DNA from: an uncultured Bacilli bacterium
GTDB taxonomy: Bacteria > Bacillota_I > Bacilli_A > RFN20 > CAG-631
Direction: 5' to 3'
Assembly: GCA_934215405.1 (NCBI GenBank)
Contig: CAKPZU010000032.1
Coordinates: forward strand, 1-17,994
Length of the DNA: 17,994 nucleotides
A program made the position numbers and the translations under genes. Each line of letters begins with the position of its first letter. The stretch's first letter is position 1. A model generated the notes under the pieces. It searched no databases. It saw only the letters and a program-made list of their open reading frames with translations, and had not been told where the DNA came from. This document shows positions 1-6,868 of this stretch, one piece after another.

Positions 1-176
1 GGATTTAAGAAGTTTAGCTTAAAGTCACTATTAAAGTTATTGAATCCTAACTCATTAGCAACTAAGTGATTATCAACCACTTCTTCCTTATTACTTTCTT
101 TATTGAAAAACTTTTTCTTATAAATACTTACTACATCTTGATTTTTATTATTTTTATTTAACGTTATTCTATTCAC
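1..176 (-). CDS. Leftward gene of unknown function, N-terminal part only
   Basis: An open frame of 58 codons runs leftward off the window edge. I place its start at a GTG whose complement is at 174-176, because an in-frame TAA lies immediately upstream and a good ribosome-binding site (AAAGGAGAAA, complement of about 183-192) sits about nine bases before it. The protein begins MNRITLNKNNKNQDVVSIYK and is polar, rich in Lys and Asn, with no signal peptide or membrane segment in the visible part. I do not recognise a family. It lies downstream of the left copy of the inverted promoter-like repeat and of a short peptide ORF, so it may be transcribed from that arm, divergently from the large operon. 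The rest of the gene is outside the window. Confidence 0.5.
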   Translation of the reverse strand, partial: MNRITLNKNNKNQDVVSIYKKKFFNKESNKEEVVDNHLVANELGFNNFNSDFKLNFLN

Positions 177-243
177 TTAAATTTTCTCCTTTTCCTTAAA
201 TATCTAATAAAAATTTTTTTAACATAAAACTATTTAATTACAA

Positions 244-297
244 CTAATAAAGCTTTATTCTTATCTTAAGAAGCATCTTTTTCACTAATGATTTCAT
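244..297 (-). CDS. Possible 17-residue cationic peptide
   Basis: A short leftward ORF reads MKSLVKKMLLKIRIKLY. It has six basic residues alternating with Leu, Ile, Val and Met, as in membrane-active or signalling peptides. A strong AAGGAGG lies upstream (complement of about 313-319), but it is about 15 bases away. A first ATG at 306-308 lies closer and encodes only MHRI; its TGA overlaps the ATG of this ORF, which would allow coupled translation. It follows the left inverted-repeat arm. The ORF is too short for statistical support, so this may be an untranslated leader. No function is assigned. Confidence 0.25.
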   Translation of the reverse strand: MKSLVKKMLLKIRIKLY

Positions 298-317
298 ATG
301 CGATGCATTATTCCTCC

Positions 318-345
318 TTCATTATATAAACAAGCTGTAATTTGA
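318..345 (-). repeat. Left arm of 28-base inverted repeat with outward TATAAT
   Basis: Read on the minus strand, this arm matches 498-525 at 26 of 28 positions; the two mismatches are adjacent. It contains TATAAT (complement of 321-326) pointing left, directly ahead of an AAGGAGG ribosome-binding site. No convincing TTGACA-like -35 box lies 16-18 bases upstream in either arm. Similar A/T-run flanks extend the likeness for about another 15 bases on the inner side. It could be a duplicated regulated promoter or a recombination site. Confidence 0.6.
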
Positions 346-432
346 TGTTTTTTAAAAAATAATTAAATATAGCAATATTTGGCAGTAAAAAAATAAATCG
401 CACCTGTTGCATGTTTACTCCAGAAAAGTTGC

Positions 433-472
433 AATAAAGACACAATTTGTTATTTCTGTGTCTTTTATTTTT
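433..472 (+). terminator. Terminator-like hairpin between the inverted-repeat arms
   Basis: AATAAAGACACA (433-444) pairs with TGTGTCTTTTATT (457-469), giving twelve pairs with one bulged T and a 12-base loop. A run of five T follows at 468-472. The layout is that of a rho-independent terminator for rightward transcription, although the stem is AT-rich. It lies inside the segment bounded by the inverted repeats, so inversion of that segment would flip its direction. Confidence 0.4.
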
Positions 473-497
473 GTAATTAACTTTTTTACAAAAAAAG

Positions 498-525
498 TCA
501 AATTGTAGCTTGTTTATATAATGAA
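498..525 (+). repeat. Right arm of 28-base inverted repeat with outward TATAAT
   Basis: This is the rightward copy of the 318-345 element, with TATAAT at 517-522. A TTTACA at 485-490 is too far upstream (26-base spacer) to be a normal -35 box. The element is positioned to drive the 27-residue peptide ORF, the sigma-like ORF and possibly the whole toxin operon. Confidence 0.6.
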
Positions 526-551
526 AGGCGCTAATAAAAATCTATTTTTAG

Positions 552-580
552 TTCTTTCTATATCAAAAGAAAGGAGGTGT
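552..580 (+). promoter_or_regulatory. Very strong Shine-Dalgarno, possibly sequestered in a hairpin
   Basis: AGAAAGGAGGTG (568-579) is complementary over about 12 bases to the usual 3' end of Firmicute 16S rRNA. The upstream TTCTTTC (552-558) can pair with GAAAGGA (569-575), one pair being G-T, across a 10-base loop, which would partly hide the site. The site is real by inspection. The hairpin's role is conjecture. Confidence 0.4.
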
Positions 581-590
581 GATTAATACA

Positions 591-674
591 ATGAGTAAAA
601 ATCACTCTAAACATTTATTTGAAGTATTTAAAAGCACTGTAAAACTGCGATGTAAAATTTGTATTTTTATATAG
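591..674 (+). CDS. Possible 27-residue peptide
   Basis: An ATG 13 bases after the very strong Shine-Dalgarno opens a 27-codon frame ending in TAG at 672-674. The peptide is basic with a Cys-containing hydrophobic end (RCKICIFI). Such a tail occurs in some secreted signal or bacteriocin-like peptides, but I see no known leader or processing motif. Another ribosome-binding site (AAAGGAGAA, about 690-698) follows it and precedes the sigma-like ORF. It could instead be a leader peptide or the remnant of a longer gene. Confidence 0.35.
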   Translation: MSKNHSKHLFEVFKSTVKLRCKICIFI

Positions 675-871
675 GCATTAGTAATTAACAAAGGAGAAAT
701 AACACATACAAAAGGGAAAAGAAAAATTTAATAAATTTAGTAATTGTATATAAAAATAACCTTAATGATAATAGTTCTATAATACTTGATATATATGATA
801 ATATTGCAGGTTTATTTTGTTCAGTAAAATCAAGAGTTCACAAAGATGATATAAGTGACTTTAGTCAAGAT

Positions 872-1132
872 TTGTTTTATTCGACATGTCGTTTACTTAA
901 TAATTTTGAAATAAAATACATAGATGATGTACTTCAAAAATTAAGTTATGACGAAATTAATTATTTAGCTTCTATAGATGCACCTTTAAAAGAAAGACTA
1001 GTTTTAAATGAGAAATGCTTTATTAGGTGCTTAAAGATTAGTTACAACCATACTTACTTGAATTATATAAAAGGAAAAGAAAAAAGAAATAAAATTTTAT
1101 ATTTTGATAATATTGAAAAGCTAAACAAATAA
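872..1132 (+). CDS. Sigma-factor region-2-like small protein, start uncertain
   Basis: The first conventional start in this frame is a TTG at 872, giving 86 residues. The frame is open far upstream, back to a TAA at 686-688, and that upstream part also looks coding: it reads DIYDNIAGLF, then DDISDFSQDLF just before the TTG. The pattern of a helix, then an acidic DDxxDxxQxL motif, then a later basic FIRCLKISYNHTYLNYIK stretch is what I expect of sigma-70 region 2 or the sigma-like regulators of conjugative elements (HTH_16 type). No region 4 DNA-binding domain follows; the protein ends at EKLNK. A ribosome-binding site at about 690-698 has no ATG, GTG or TTG near it in this frame. The gene may have lost its start codon, use a rare ATT or ATA start, or be a remnant. 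Its position ahead of the toxin operon suggests a regulator. Confidence 0.45.
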   Translation: MFYSTCRLLNNFEIKYIDDVLQKLSYDEINYLASIDAPLKERLVLNEKCFIRCLKISYNHTYLNYIKGKEKRNKILYFDNIEKLNK

Positions 1133-1140
1133 CTAATTAT

Positions 1141-1170
1141 GCTTAGAATCATCTATTATCTAAGGCTTTA
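1141..1170 (+). terminator. Weak hairpin after the sigma-like ORF
   Basis: GCTTAGA (1141-1147) pairs with TCTAAGGC (around 1159-1166) with one bulged G, followed by a short broken T stretch. It lies between the sigma-like ORF and the toxin operon. It is weak and may not terminate. Confidence 0.2.
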
Positions 1171-1256
1171 TAGAATTTATAAAAGCATTATTAAATTAAG
1201 GATTTTTCTTAGTTGTTTTAATTATTAATTATTTTTAAAAGAAAGGAATTAAAAAA

Positions 1257-1685
1257 ATGGAAAACATAATTAACGAATTTATAAATAGTGATGTAATAAT
1301 AATATTTTTAGCTTTTTTAAACAATATTTTAACAGCATTAATAAAATTACCTATAAAAAAGCTATCAACAAATAAAAAAATAACTAGATTTATAACATTT
1401 TTACCAATTGTTATTGGTCTAGCTATTGCTCTTTTATATGTTTATTTAAAAAATAAGCAAATTGTTTTTAATGAAGAGCTATTAAACATGTGGTTTAATA
1501 ATTCATCATTTAGTTTAGCTTTATATGCCTTTGAAGAAAAGTTTTTATTTAATAGTGAAGCAAAGGATTATGAAAAAGAAATAAATGATAATCAAGAGCT
1601 ATTAGATGAAATCAAAAAAATAGTAGTTAAAAGAAATAATATCGATGAAGAAAAAATAATTTTAAGAGGAAAGAAACATGAATAA
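1257..1685 (+). CDS. Holin-like small membrane protein
   Basis: This 142-residue protein has two clear membrane segments (about 10-29 and 44-64), a short basic loop between them containing ALIKLPIKKLS, a third weaker hydrophobic stretch (about 82-98) and a charged, probably helical tail (100-142). The layout and the LIKLPIKKL stretch recall membrane proteins of Firmicute phages, including holin-type ones. A holin would let unsignalled proteins leave the cell. The ATG follows GAAAGGAATT with good spacing. It is the first gene of the operon and overlaps the next by eight bases. That it is a membrane protein is clear; holin function is inferred from size, topology and its place upstream of a giant toxin without a signal peptide, as in clostridial toxin loci. 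It could equally be an immunity or anchoring protein. Confidence 0.6.
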   Translation: MENIINEFINSDVIIIFLAFLNNILTALIKLPIKKLSTNKKITRFITFLPIVIGLAIALLYVYLKNKQIVFNEELLNMWFNNSSFSLALYAFEEKFLFNSEAKDYEKEINDNQELLDEIKKIVVKRNNIDEEKIILRGKKHE

Positions 1686-2319
1686 ATTAGAACTAACAGA
1701 AAACAAATATTTAGGGAAGCTTATCGTTTTTGAAGGTGTTGATGGTGCTGGTAAAACAACAATGATAAGTCTTACTTATCAGTATTTAAAGGAAAAATAT
1801 CCAGATAGAAATATTGTATTATTAAAGCAACCAAGTGAAAGAGCAAGAAATAGTGAATTATTTAAAAAAATGATGTTTGATAAAGATCATGAAGATATCA
1901 ATTATAGAGCTGTACAATTATTAACATTATCTGATAGAATTCAGCAAAATAGTGAAATAATAATACCTTTATTAAAGGATAATGCCATTATAATTTGTGA
2001 TCGTTATCTTTATACCTCAATTGCTAATATGAATGGCAGAAATTATAAAAATGAAAACTGGTTTTATGATGCTTGTAAGGAAATAATAAAGCCTGATTTA
2101 ACTTTTTTAGCCTTTGTTGAACCAGATGTAGCTATTAAAAGAATAAAAAGTAGAGAAAGTGAAAAGAATAGATACTTTGATGAAAAGCTATTATATAGAG
2201 CTTCCAATGAATTTTTATTACTAGCAAGTAGTGAAGCAATGACTATTTTAGATACTTCATCCTCTAAATATATTCCTTTTAATAAGATAAAAGAAAAATT
2301 AAAGGAGATCGGATTATAG
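1678..2319 (+). CDS. Thymidylate-kinase-like P-loop nucleotide kinase
   Basis: At 213 residues this has normal thymidylate kinase length (family about 205-215). The P-loop reads EGVDGAGKTT (residues 19-28), the DRY motif of the nucleoside-binding region is at 108-110 (CDRYLYTS), and a basic lid-like stretch lies at 155-166 (RIKSRES). The phosphate-acceptor loop, normally REPGG, is altered to KQPSER (50-55), so the substrate may not be dTMP. Thymidylate kinase transfers phosphate from ATP to dTMP in the cytoplasm. A housekeeping copy would not be expected inside a toxin operon, so a specialised kinase is more likely. Its start overlaps the holin-like gene, and only one base separates it from the nucleotidyltransferase gene. 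Family assignment is firm; substrate is unknown. Confidence 0.8.
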   Translation: MNKLELTENKYLGKLIVFEGVDGAGKTTMISLTYQYLKEKYPDRNIVLLKQPSERARNSELFKKMMFDKDHEDINYRAVQLLTLSDRIQQNSEIIIPLLKDNAIIICDRYLYTSIANMNGRNYKNENWFYDACKEIIKPDLTFLAFVEPDVAIKRIKSRESEKNRYFDEKLLYRASNEFLLLASSEAMTILDTSSSKYIPFNKIKEKLKEIGL

Positions 2320-2320
2320 T

Positions 2321-3391
2321 ATGTATAAGCTAGATTATGACTATTTAATAAACATTTTAAAAGGAAAAGATATTGATAAAGATTATATTGTTAAAGACTA
2401 TTATTCATTATTAGGTTTTATTTTAGTTAATAAAATTGGAGGTTATTTTTATAATCAATGCTTAAAGTTTGATATAAAGCTACCAAAGCAAATACAAAGT
2501 GCTTTATTTTTAACATATTCATCTTATAAAGTAAGAAATAACATTTTAAGAAAATTCATTTATAAGCTATCATATGAGCTTGAAGCAAAGCATATCATTC
2601 ATGCCTTTTTAAAAGGAAGTATTCTTTCAAATAGCCATTTACTTGATTATAAAACATGCATATATGATATTGGAGAAAGGGTTTCTAATGATATTGATAT
2701 ATTAATATCAGCTTCTGACTTAACAAAGGTAGAAAAAATACTTACGAAACTAAACTTTAAACAAGGGTATTATGATTATAAGAAAAATAAAATAATCTTA
2801 TTTAGTAGAAAAGAAATAATTAATAGAAGAATTAATCGTGGTGAAACTGCACCATTTATTTTAAAAACATCTAATAAAATTGTTCCATTTATTGAAATAG
2901 ATTTGAATTTTTCAGTAAACGAAACAGCAAATGATACCTTAAGTAATAAGTTATTAAATAATACCATTGCTTATTTAAGTATTAAAAACACCTATATTCG
3001 TTCATTAAATAAATATGATTTTGTAGTTTTCTTAATCATGCATGCTTATAAGGAAATGAATGTCTTATTTATGATTAAGCATAATAAGGATTTATTACTA
3101 TATAAATTCTTGGATTTGTATTTATTATTAAAGGATATAAATTTATTAACCTTATATAATCTAATTGTTGAATACAATATCGAAAAAGAAGCAAAATTGG
3201 TTATTCAAGCAACAGCTATTTTATTTAAGTGTGAAGCTTTAACTAATTATTTAAATAATTTTAACTGTGATGAAAAATTAATAATCAAAGATTATGAAAA
3301 TAAGAAAAACTATATTTTTACTAATAGTATACAAGAAAGAATTCTTAACTTTAATAACTTAAAGTATTTAAAGGAAATTGATTATGAATAA
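2321..3391 (+). CDS. Nucleotidyltransferase of the NTP_transf_5 type
   Basis: This 356-residue protein shows the order typical of uncharacterised family-5 nucleotidyltransferases: HAFLKGSIL (94-102), then GERVSNDIDILIS (118-130) with the paired metal-binding aspartates D124 and D126, then a third acidic site in FIEIDLNF (190-197). The rest is helical. Family members occur in polysaccharide, peptide-natural-product and mobile clusters, and their substrates are mostly unknown. The fold suggests transfer of a nucleotide to a small molecule or protein. The ribosome-binding site AAAGGAGATC lies in the end of the kinase gene, and the stop overlaps the next gene. Placement beside a nucleotide kinase suggests the two act on related substrates, but that is inference. 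Confidence 0.75.
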   Translation: MYKLDYDYLINILKGKDIDKDYIVKDYYSLLGFILVNKIGGYFYNQCLKFDIKLPKQIQSALFLTYSSYKVRNNILRKFIYKLSYELEAKHIIHAFLKGSILSNSHLLDYKTCIYDIGERVSNDIDILISASDLTKVEKILTKLNFKQGYYDYKKNKIILFSRKEIINRRINRGETAPFILKTSNKIVPFIEIDLNFSVNETANDTLSNKLLNNTIAYLSIKNTYIRSLNKYDFVVFLIMHAYKEMNVLFMIKHNKDLLLYKFLDLYLLLKDINLLTLYNLIVEYNIEKEAKLVIQATAILFKCEALTNYLNNFNCDEKLIIKDYENKKNYIFTNSIQERILNFNNLKYLKEIDYE

Positions 3392-4229
3392 TGTTGAAAA
3401 TAGATACATTAGTTGTGTTGAATATTATATTTTATTAGCCTTAAAGGATAAAAAAGATATTTCATCAATGTATTATGAAAGCTATAAATCAGCTTTTAAT
3501 ATTTATAATTACTTTAATAAAGCCCATTTTAATTTTACTTTATATGATGATATAAATAAAATTCAAGAAACATTAATAAAGCATAAGTTGTTACATTATA
3601 AAGTAAGTAAAAAAATATTATTAAAAGAATTTTCAAATGATAATTGTATTCCTTTATTATTAGTAAATGAAACATTCTTTAATAAACGTAAATATAAAAC
3701 ATTAAGAGATGATCATTATATTTTAATAAAAAATGACAATGGCTTAGCTTTATATAATAGCTATCCTATAAGCATAGAAAAAATTAGCTTAGAGGAATTA
3801 ATAGATATTTATGATAATAAATCTCTTTATTATTATTTATCTTTAGATAAAAAAATTAATATAAACAAGATATATAAGCTTTTTAAAAAAATAATTAAAA
3901 AAGAAAAATATCAAGAAATAGATTATAAAATGGTTTTTATAAATTATGAATTGCAATCATCATTTTATATTTTAAAGGTCTTAAGATATCGTTTATATGA
4001 TTTATGTAACTATTTTAAAAAAAATGGCTTTAATGTTAGTAATACATTATTAAATACAATAAATGAAGCCTCATTATTTTATAAAGATAGCTTTATTAAA
4101 ATAGCGATGCTTTTAAATAAAAAATATGATGATAAACAAGAAATATCATTATTAATATCTCATTTGAATGAATATGAAAAAAGAATATATAGCTTATTAA
4201 GAAAGGATTTTTTAAATGAAAAGAAATGA
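3384..4229 (+). CDS. BtrH-like Cys/His acyltransferase, first copy
   Basis: I start this protein at the ATG at 3384, eight bases after AAGGA. An in-frame TTG at 3378 is possible but worse placed. The 281-residue product has a Cys close to the N-terminus (C11, YISCVEYY) and a later His followed by an Asn-containing strand (DDHYILIKND around H111, then ALYNSYP). This matches the Cys/His layout of the N-terminal domain of BtrH, which in butirosin synthesis moves an acyl group from a carrier protein to the acceptor. The C-terminal 130 residues are helical. It overlaps the first carrier-protein gene by 14 bases and resembles the second BtrH-like gene in plan, though it is more divergent. I am confident of the fold type from the paired context, less so that it is active. 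Confidence 0.6.
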   Translation: MNNVENRYISCVEYYILLALKDKKDISSMYYESYKSAFNIYNYFNKAHFNFTLYDDINKIQETLIKHKLLHYKVSKKILLKEFSNDNCIPLLLVNETFFNKRKYKTLRDDHYILIKNDNGLALYNSYPISIEKISLEELIDIYDNKSLYYYLSLDKKININKIYKLFKKIIKKEKYQEIDYKMVFINYELQSSFYILKVLRYRLYDLCNYFKKNGFNVSNTLLNTINEASLFYKDSFIKIAMLLNKKYDDKQEISLLISHLNEYEKRIYSLLRKDFLNEKK

Positions 4230-4473
4230 AATAATAAATAAATTAATTGAATGTATTAAAAGTACAAATACACATTGTAATAACATTACATTAGATAGTG
4301 CTTTAAGTGAAGATTTAGGATATGATAGCTTATTAATTGTTGACTTATTAGTACAAATTGAAGATACCTTTAATATCTCTTTATTTATGGAAGATATAAG
4401 TATTAATAATCTTGTAACTGTTAATGATTTATTAAAAGCTATAATGAGGGCTATAAATGATGAAACTCTATGA
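4216..4473 (+). CDS. Acyl/peptidyl carrier protein, first copy
   Basis: This 85-residue acidic helical protein has the phosphopantetheine motif LGYDSLLIVDLLVQIEDTF; S38 in DSL is the expected attachment point, followed by the LxxxxE helix and a C-terminal VNDLLKAI helix. Carrier proteins hold acyl or aminoacyl groups as thioesters. Its start follows AAAGGA (4202-4207), and it overlaps both the preceding BtrH-like gene and the following activating-enzyme gene. It sits among an adenylating enzyme and two BtrH-like transferases, so it is probably not the fatty-acid synthesis carrier. No phosphopantetheinyl transferase is in the window, so the host enzyme would have to load it. Confidence 0.85.
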   Translation: MKRNEIINKLIECIKSTNTHCNNITLDSALSEDLGYDSLLIVDLLVQIEDTFNISLFMEDISINNLVTVNDLLKAIMRAINDETL

Positions 4474-5695
4474 TTTTTTATTAAAGCATATTAATAAGCA
4501 TTTAAATAAAATAGCTTTTATTAATAATAATTTAACATATAAGGAGCTACTACAAATAATAAATAAAAAGAAAAATGATTATTTAAAGAAGAATAAAATT
4601 ATTATTTGTAAAAGTAAAAATAAAATAGATTTAGCTATTGAAATTTTAGCTATTTTAGCAAGTAATAATATACCTTTAATTGCTAATGAAAAAATAATAA
4701 ATTCCTTAAAGGAAGATAAAAAAAGCTATCAGGATTTAGCCTTTATAGTTTTTAGTAGTGGAACTACCAATAAAGAAAAAGGTATTATGCTAAGTGATGA
4801 AAATATTATAAACAATATTTTAGGTATAAATAGAATGTTTTCTTTAAAAAACAATGAAAAGAACATTATTATAGTAAGACCACTTATCCATATTTCTGCT
4901 TTAGTTGGCGAGCTATTATACTCTTTATATAAAGGATTATCCATTTATTTTTATGAGGATATTTTATTTCCAAATAAAATAAATGAAGCTATTAATACTT
5001 ATAACATTAATATTTTAGGAACAACACCTACAATATTTAAAAGGATTTATGATTATAAATGTGATTTAGCTTCTTTAAAGCATGTTGTTTTAAGTGGTGA
5101 AATATTAAATAGTAAGCTAATTGTAGATTTTTATAATTACTATAATAATATTACTTTTTATAATGCTTATGGAATGAGTGAAAACTCACCTCGAGCAACA
5201 TATATAAAAGGTAATGATTTAATTACACATTTAAATAGTGTTGGTAAGCCATTAATTAATACAAAAATAGTTATTAAAAATAATGAAATATTGATTAAAG
5301 GTAAAAGTTTAATGAAAGGCTATTATAAAAATAAAAAGTTAACTAAAAACAGAATAATAAATGGTTATTTTCATACTAAAGATTGTGGTTATTTTAAAGA
5401 TGATTATTTATATGTTACAGGAAGAATCGATAATTTAATTATTAAATATGGAGTTAATATATTTCCAGAAGAAATAGAAGAAATTGTTAGAAAATATAAA
5501 AATGTTAGTGATTGCTTAGTTTATAAAATAAAAGGTAAGGATACGGATTTAATCGGTTTAAAGGTAGTTGGTGATGTATCTATAGATAAATTAAAGCAAT
5601 ACCTTATAAAAAATCTTGAAGCAATAAAAATTCCAAGTGAAATATCAATAGAAAAAAATTTAAAATTAACAGAATCAGGGAAAATAAAAAGATGA
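4457..5695 (+). CDS. AMP-forming acyl/aminoacyl activating enzyme (ANL superfamily)
   Basis: This enzyme adenylates a carboxylic acid and probably loads it on the adjacent carrier proteins. Motifs in order are: the phosphate loop FSSGTTNKEKG (99-109), RPLIHISAL (141-149), NAYGMSE (236-242), the TKDCG variant of TGDxG (307-311), the hinge region GRIDNLIIKYGVNIFPEEIE (322-341), and a C-terminal GKIKR whose K409 is the catalytic lysine. At 412 residues it is short for the family (about 500 or more); the N-terminal third is compressed, yet every catalytic motif is present. The substrate cannot be read from sequence. It begins ATGATG after GAGGG, overlaps the first carrier gene by 17 bases, and shares an ATGA stop-start with the second. 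Confidence 0.85.
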   Translation: MMKLYDFLLKHINKHLNKIAFINNNLTYKELLQIINKKKNDYLKKNKIIICKSKNKIDLAIEILAILASNNIPLIANEKIINSLKEDKKSYQDLAFIVFSSGTTNKEKGIMLSDENIINNILGINRMFSLKNNEKNIIIVRPLIHISALVGELLYSLYKGLSIYFYEDILFPNKINEAINTYNINILGTTPTIFKRIYDYKCDLASLKHVVLSGEILNSKLIVDFYNYYNNITFYNAYGMSENSPRATYIKGNDLITHLNSVGKPLINTKIVIKNNEILIKGKSLMKGYYKNKKLTKNRIINGYFHTKDCGYFKDDYLYVTGRIDNLIIKYGVNIFPEEIEEIVRKYKNVSDCLVYKIKGKDTDLIGLKVVGDVSIDKLKQYLIKNLEAIKIPSEISIEKNLKLTESGKIKR

Positions 5696-5928
5696 ATGAT
5701 ACTATAATAAAGCTTATTAAAAACAAAGTATTATTCGATGAAAAGGTTAATTTAAATACAAAGCTTACTGATTTGAGCTTGGATAGCTTATCATTTATTG
5801 AATTATTATTAGAAATAGAAGAAATGTATAAAATCGAATTTAATGATTCTAGCTTATATATTGATAACTATAAAACTGTTAATGACTTAATAAATAAAAT
5901 AAAGGAGCTTAAAAATGAAAGTATTTGA
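5692..5928 (+). CDS. Acyl/peptidyl carrier protein, second copy
   Basis: This 78-residue helical protein has the carrier signature LSLDSLSFIELLLEIEEMY with S32 as the phosphopantetheine site, ending in a helix with VNDLINKIKEL. It differs clearly from the first carrier, which has LGYDSLLIVD, so the two are not a recent duplication and may serve different steps or transferases. Its ATG overlaps the TGA of the activating enzyme, implying tight translational coupling. A fresh ribosome-binding site (AAAGGAG, 5901-5907) inside its end serves the next gene. Confidence 0.85.
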   Translation: MNDTIIKLIKNKVLFDEKVNLNTKLTDLSLDSLSFIELLLEIEEMYKIEFNDSSLYIDNYKTVNDLINKIKELKNESI

Positions 5929-6868
5929 AGCAAAGCCCTTTAACAAGTATTTTTTAAATGGATGCTTTAAGCACCAATTACTAACAATAATCGATTCTTA
6001 TAATTTAAATACAAATATATATTTATTAAATAATACCTTTACATTAGAAAATAAAAATAATGAAATAAAGCCAATAGCCTTATATTTTTTTAAATATAAA
6101 GATATTTATAAAAAAATTGGCATTAAAGTGCTTTATAAAAAAAGCAAATGCAAGGATAATATTAAATATTTAATTAATAACTTAAATAATAATAAAGTAA
6201 TAATTATAGCTGTTGATTGCTATAACTTAAAGTATCGAAAAGATTTGTATCACAAAATACATAGCTTTCATTATATTTTAATATACGGTTACAATAAAGA
6301 TAAGTTTTATGTTGTTGATCAAAATTATATTAATAGTGTTATTTATATAAAGAAAATGGTTTCATTTGCTGAAATAGATGAAGCAATAAATGGCTATATA
6401 AATACCTATAAGCATAATAATGAAACAATATTTTATGTTGTTAATAAAATATCCAAATCTGCTTATTTTGATATGAATTCATTTTACTTAAATATTAAAA
6501 AAAAGAAAAATAAGCTTAATAATGGAATGAAATTATTATCTTTAAAATTTAATGAAATAAAGGATATTTTATTAAATGAAGCAAAACTAAAGGAAAATAT
6601 TAATCAAATCATTAAGTTAATAATGATTTTAAGAGGCAATGCTGAAAGTTTTAAATTCAGGGCATCAATTTTAAAAAATAAAGAATTAAGTGAATTATTA
6701 AATGAATTAGTTAATAATTACACATTTACATTTGCTATTTTATGTAAATATGAAATGTCAAAAAAATATAATTCTTTAAGCATTAAAAGCTGTATCAATA
6801 AATTAGATGAAATATATCTTAAGGAAAGAAAAGCATTAAAAATTTGTTATGCTAGCGTTAAATCTTAA
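5915..6868 (+). CDS. BtrH-like Cys/His acyltransferase, second copy
   Basis: This 317-residue protein is the better match to the BtrH N-terminal domain. It has C17 in LNGCFKHQLL, an internal VIIIAVDCYNLKYRKDLYHK strand and loop (95-114), H119 in HSFHYILIYGYN, and D135 in FYVVDQN. The Cys-His-Asp set is what a papain-like transferase of this family uses to take an acyl group from a carrier protein and attach it to an amine. A helical C-terminal part (about 185-317) follows. It overlaps the second carrier gene by 14 bases and the following gene by 20. With the first BtrH-like gene it brackets the carrier/activating-enzyme/carrier trio. The acceptor is unknown. Confidence 0.7.
   Translation: MKVFEAKPFNKYFLNGCFKHQLLTIIDSYNLNTNIYLLNNTFTLENKNNEIKPIALYFFKYKDIYKKIGIKVLYKKSKCKDNIKYLINNLNNNKVIIIAVDCYNLKYRKDLYHKIHSFHYILIYGYNKDKFYVVDQNYINSVIYIKKMVSFAEIDEAINGYINTYKHNNETIFYVVNKISKSAYFDMNSFYLNIKKKKNKLNNGMKLLSLKFNEIKDILLNEAKLKENINQIIKLIMILRGNAESFKFRASILKNKELSELLNELVNNYTFTFAILCKYEMSKKYNSLSIKSCINKLDEIYLKERKALKICYASVKS

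Noticed and set aside
485..522. TTTACA plus GTTTATATAAT as a BotR/TcdR-type promoter
   Set aside because: The spacing is too long and TTTACA is absent from the left arm, so it is not part of the conserved element.
2776..4944. Leftward ORFs at 2776-2967 and 4729-4944
   Set aside because: They lie antisense inside well-supported genes (the nucleotidyltransferase and the activating enzyme) and their composition is what the opposite strand of AT-rich coding DNA gives.
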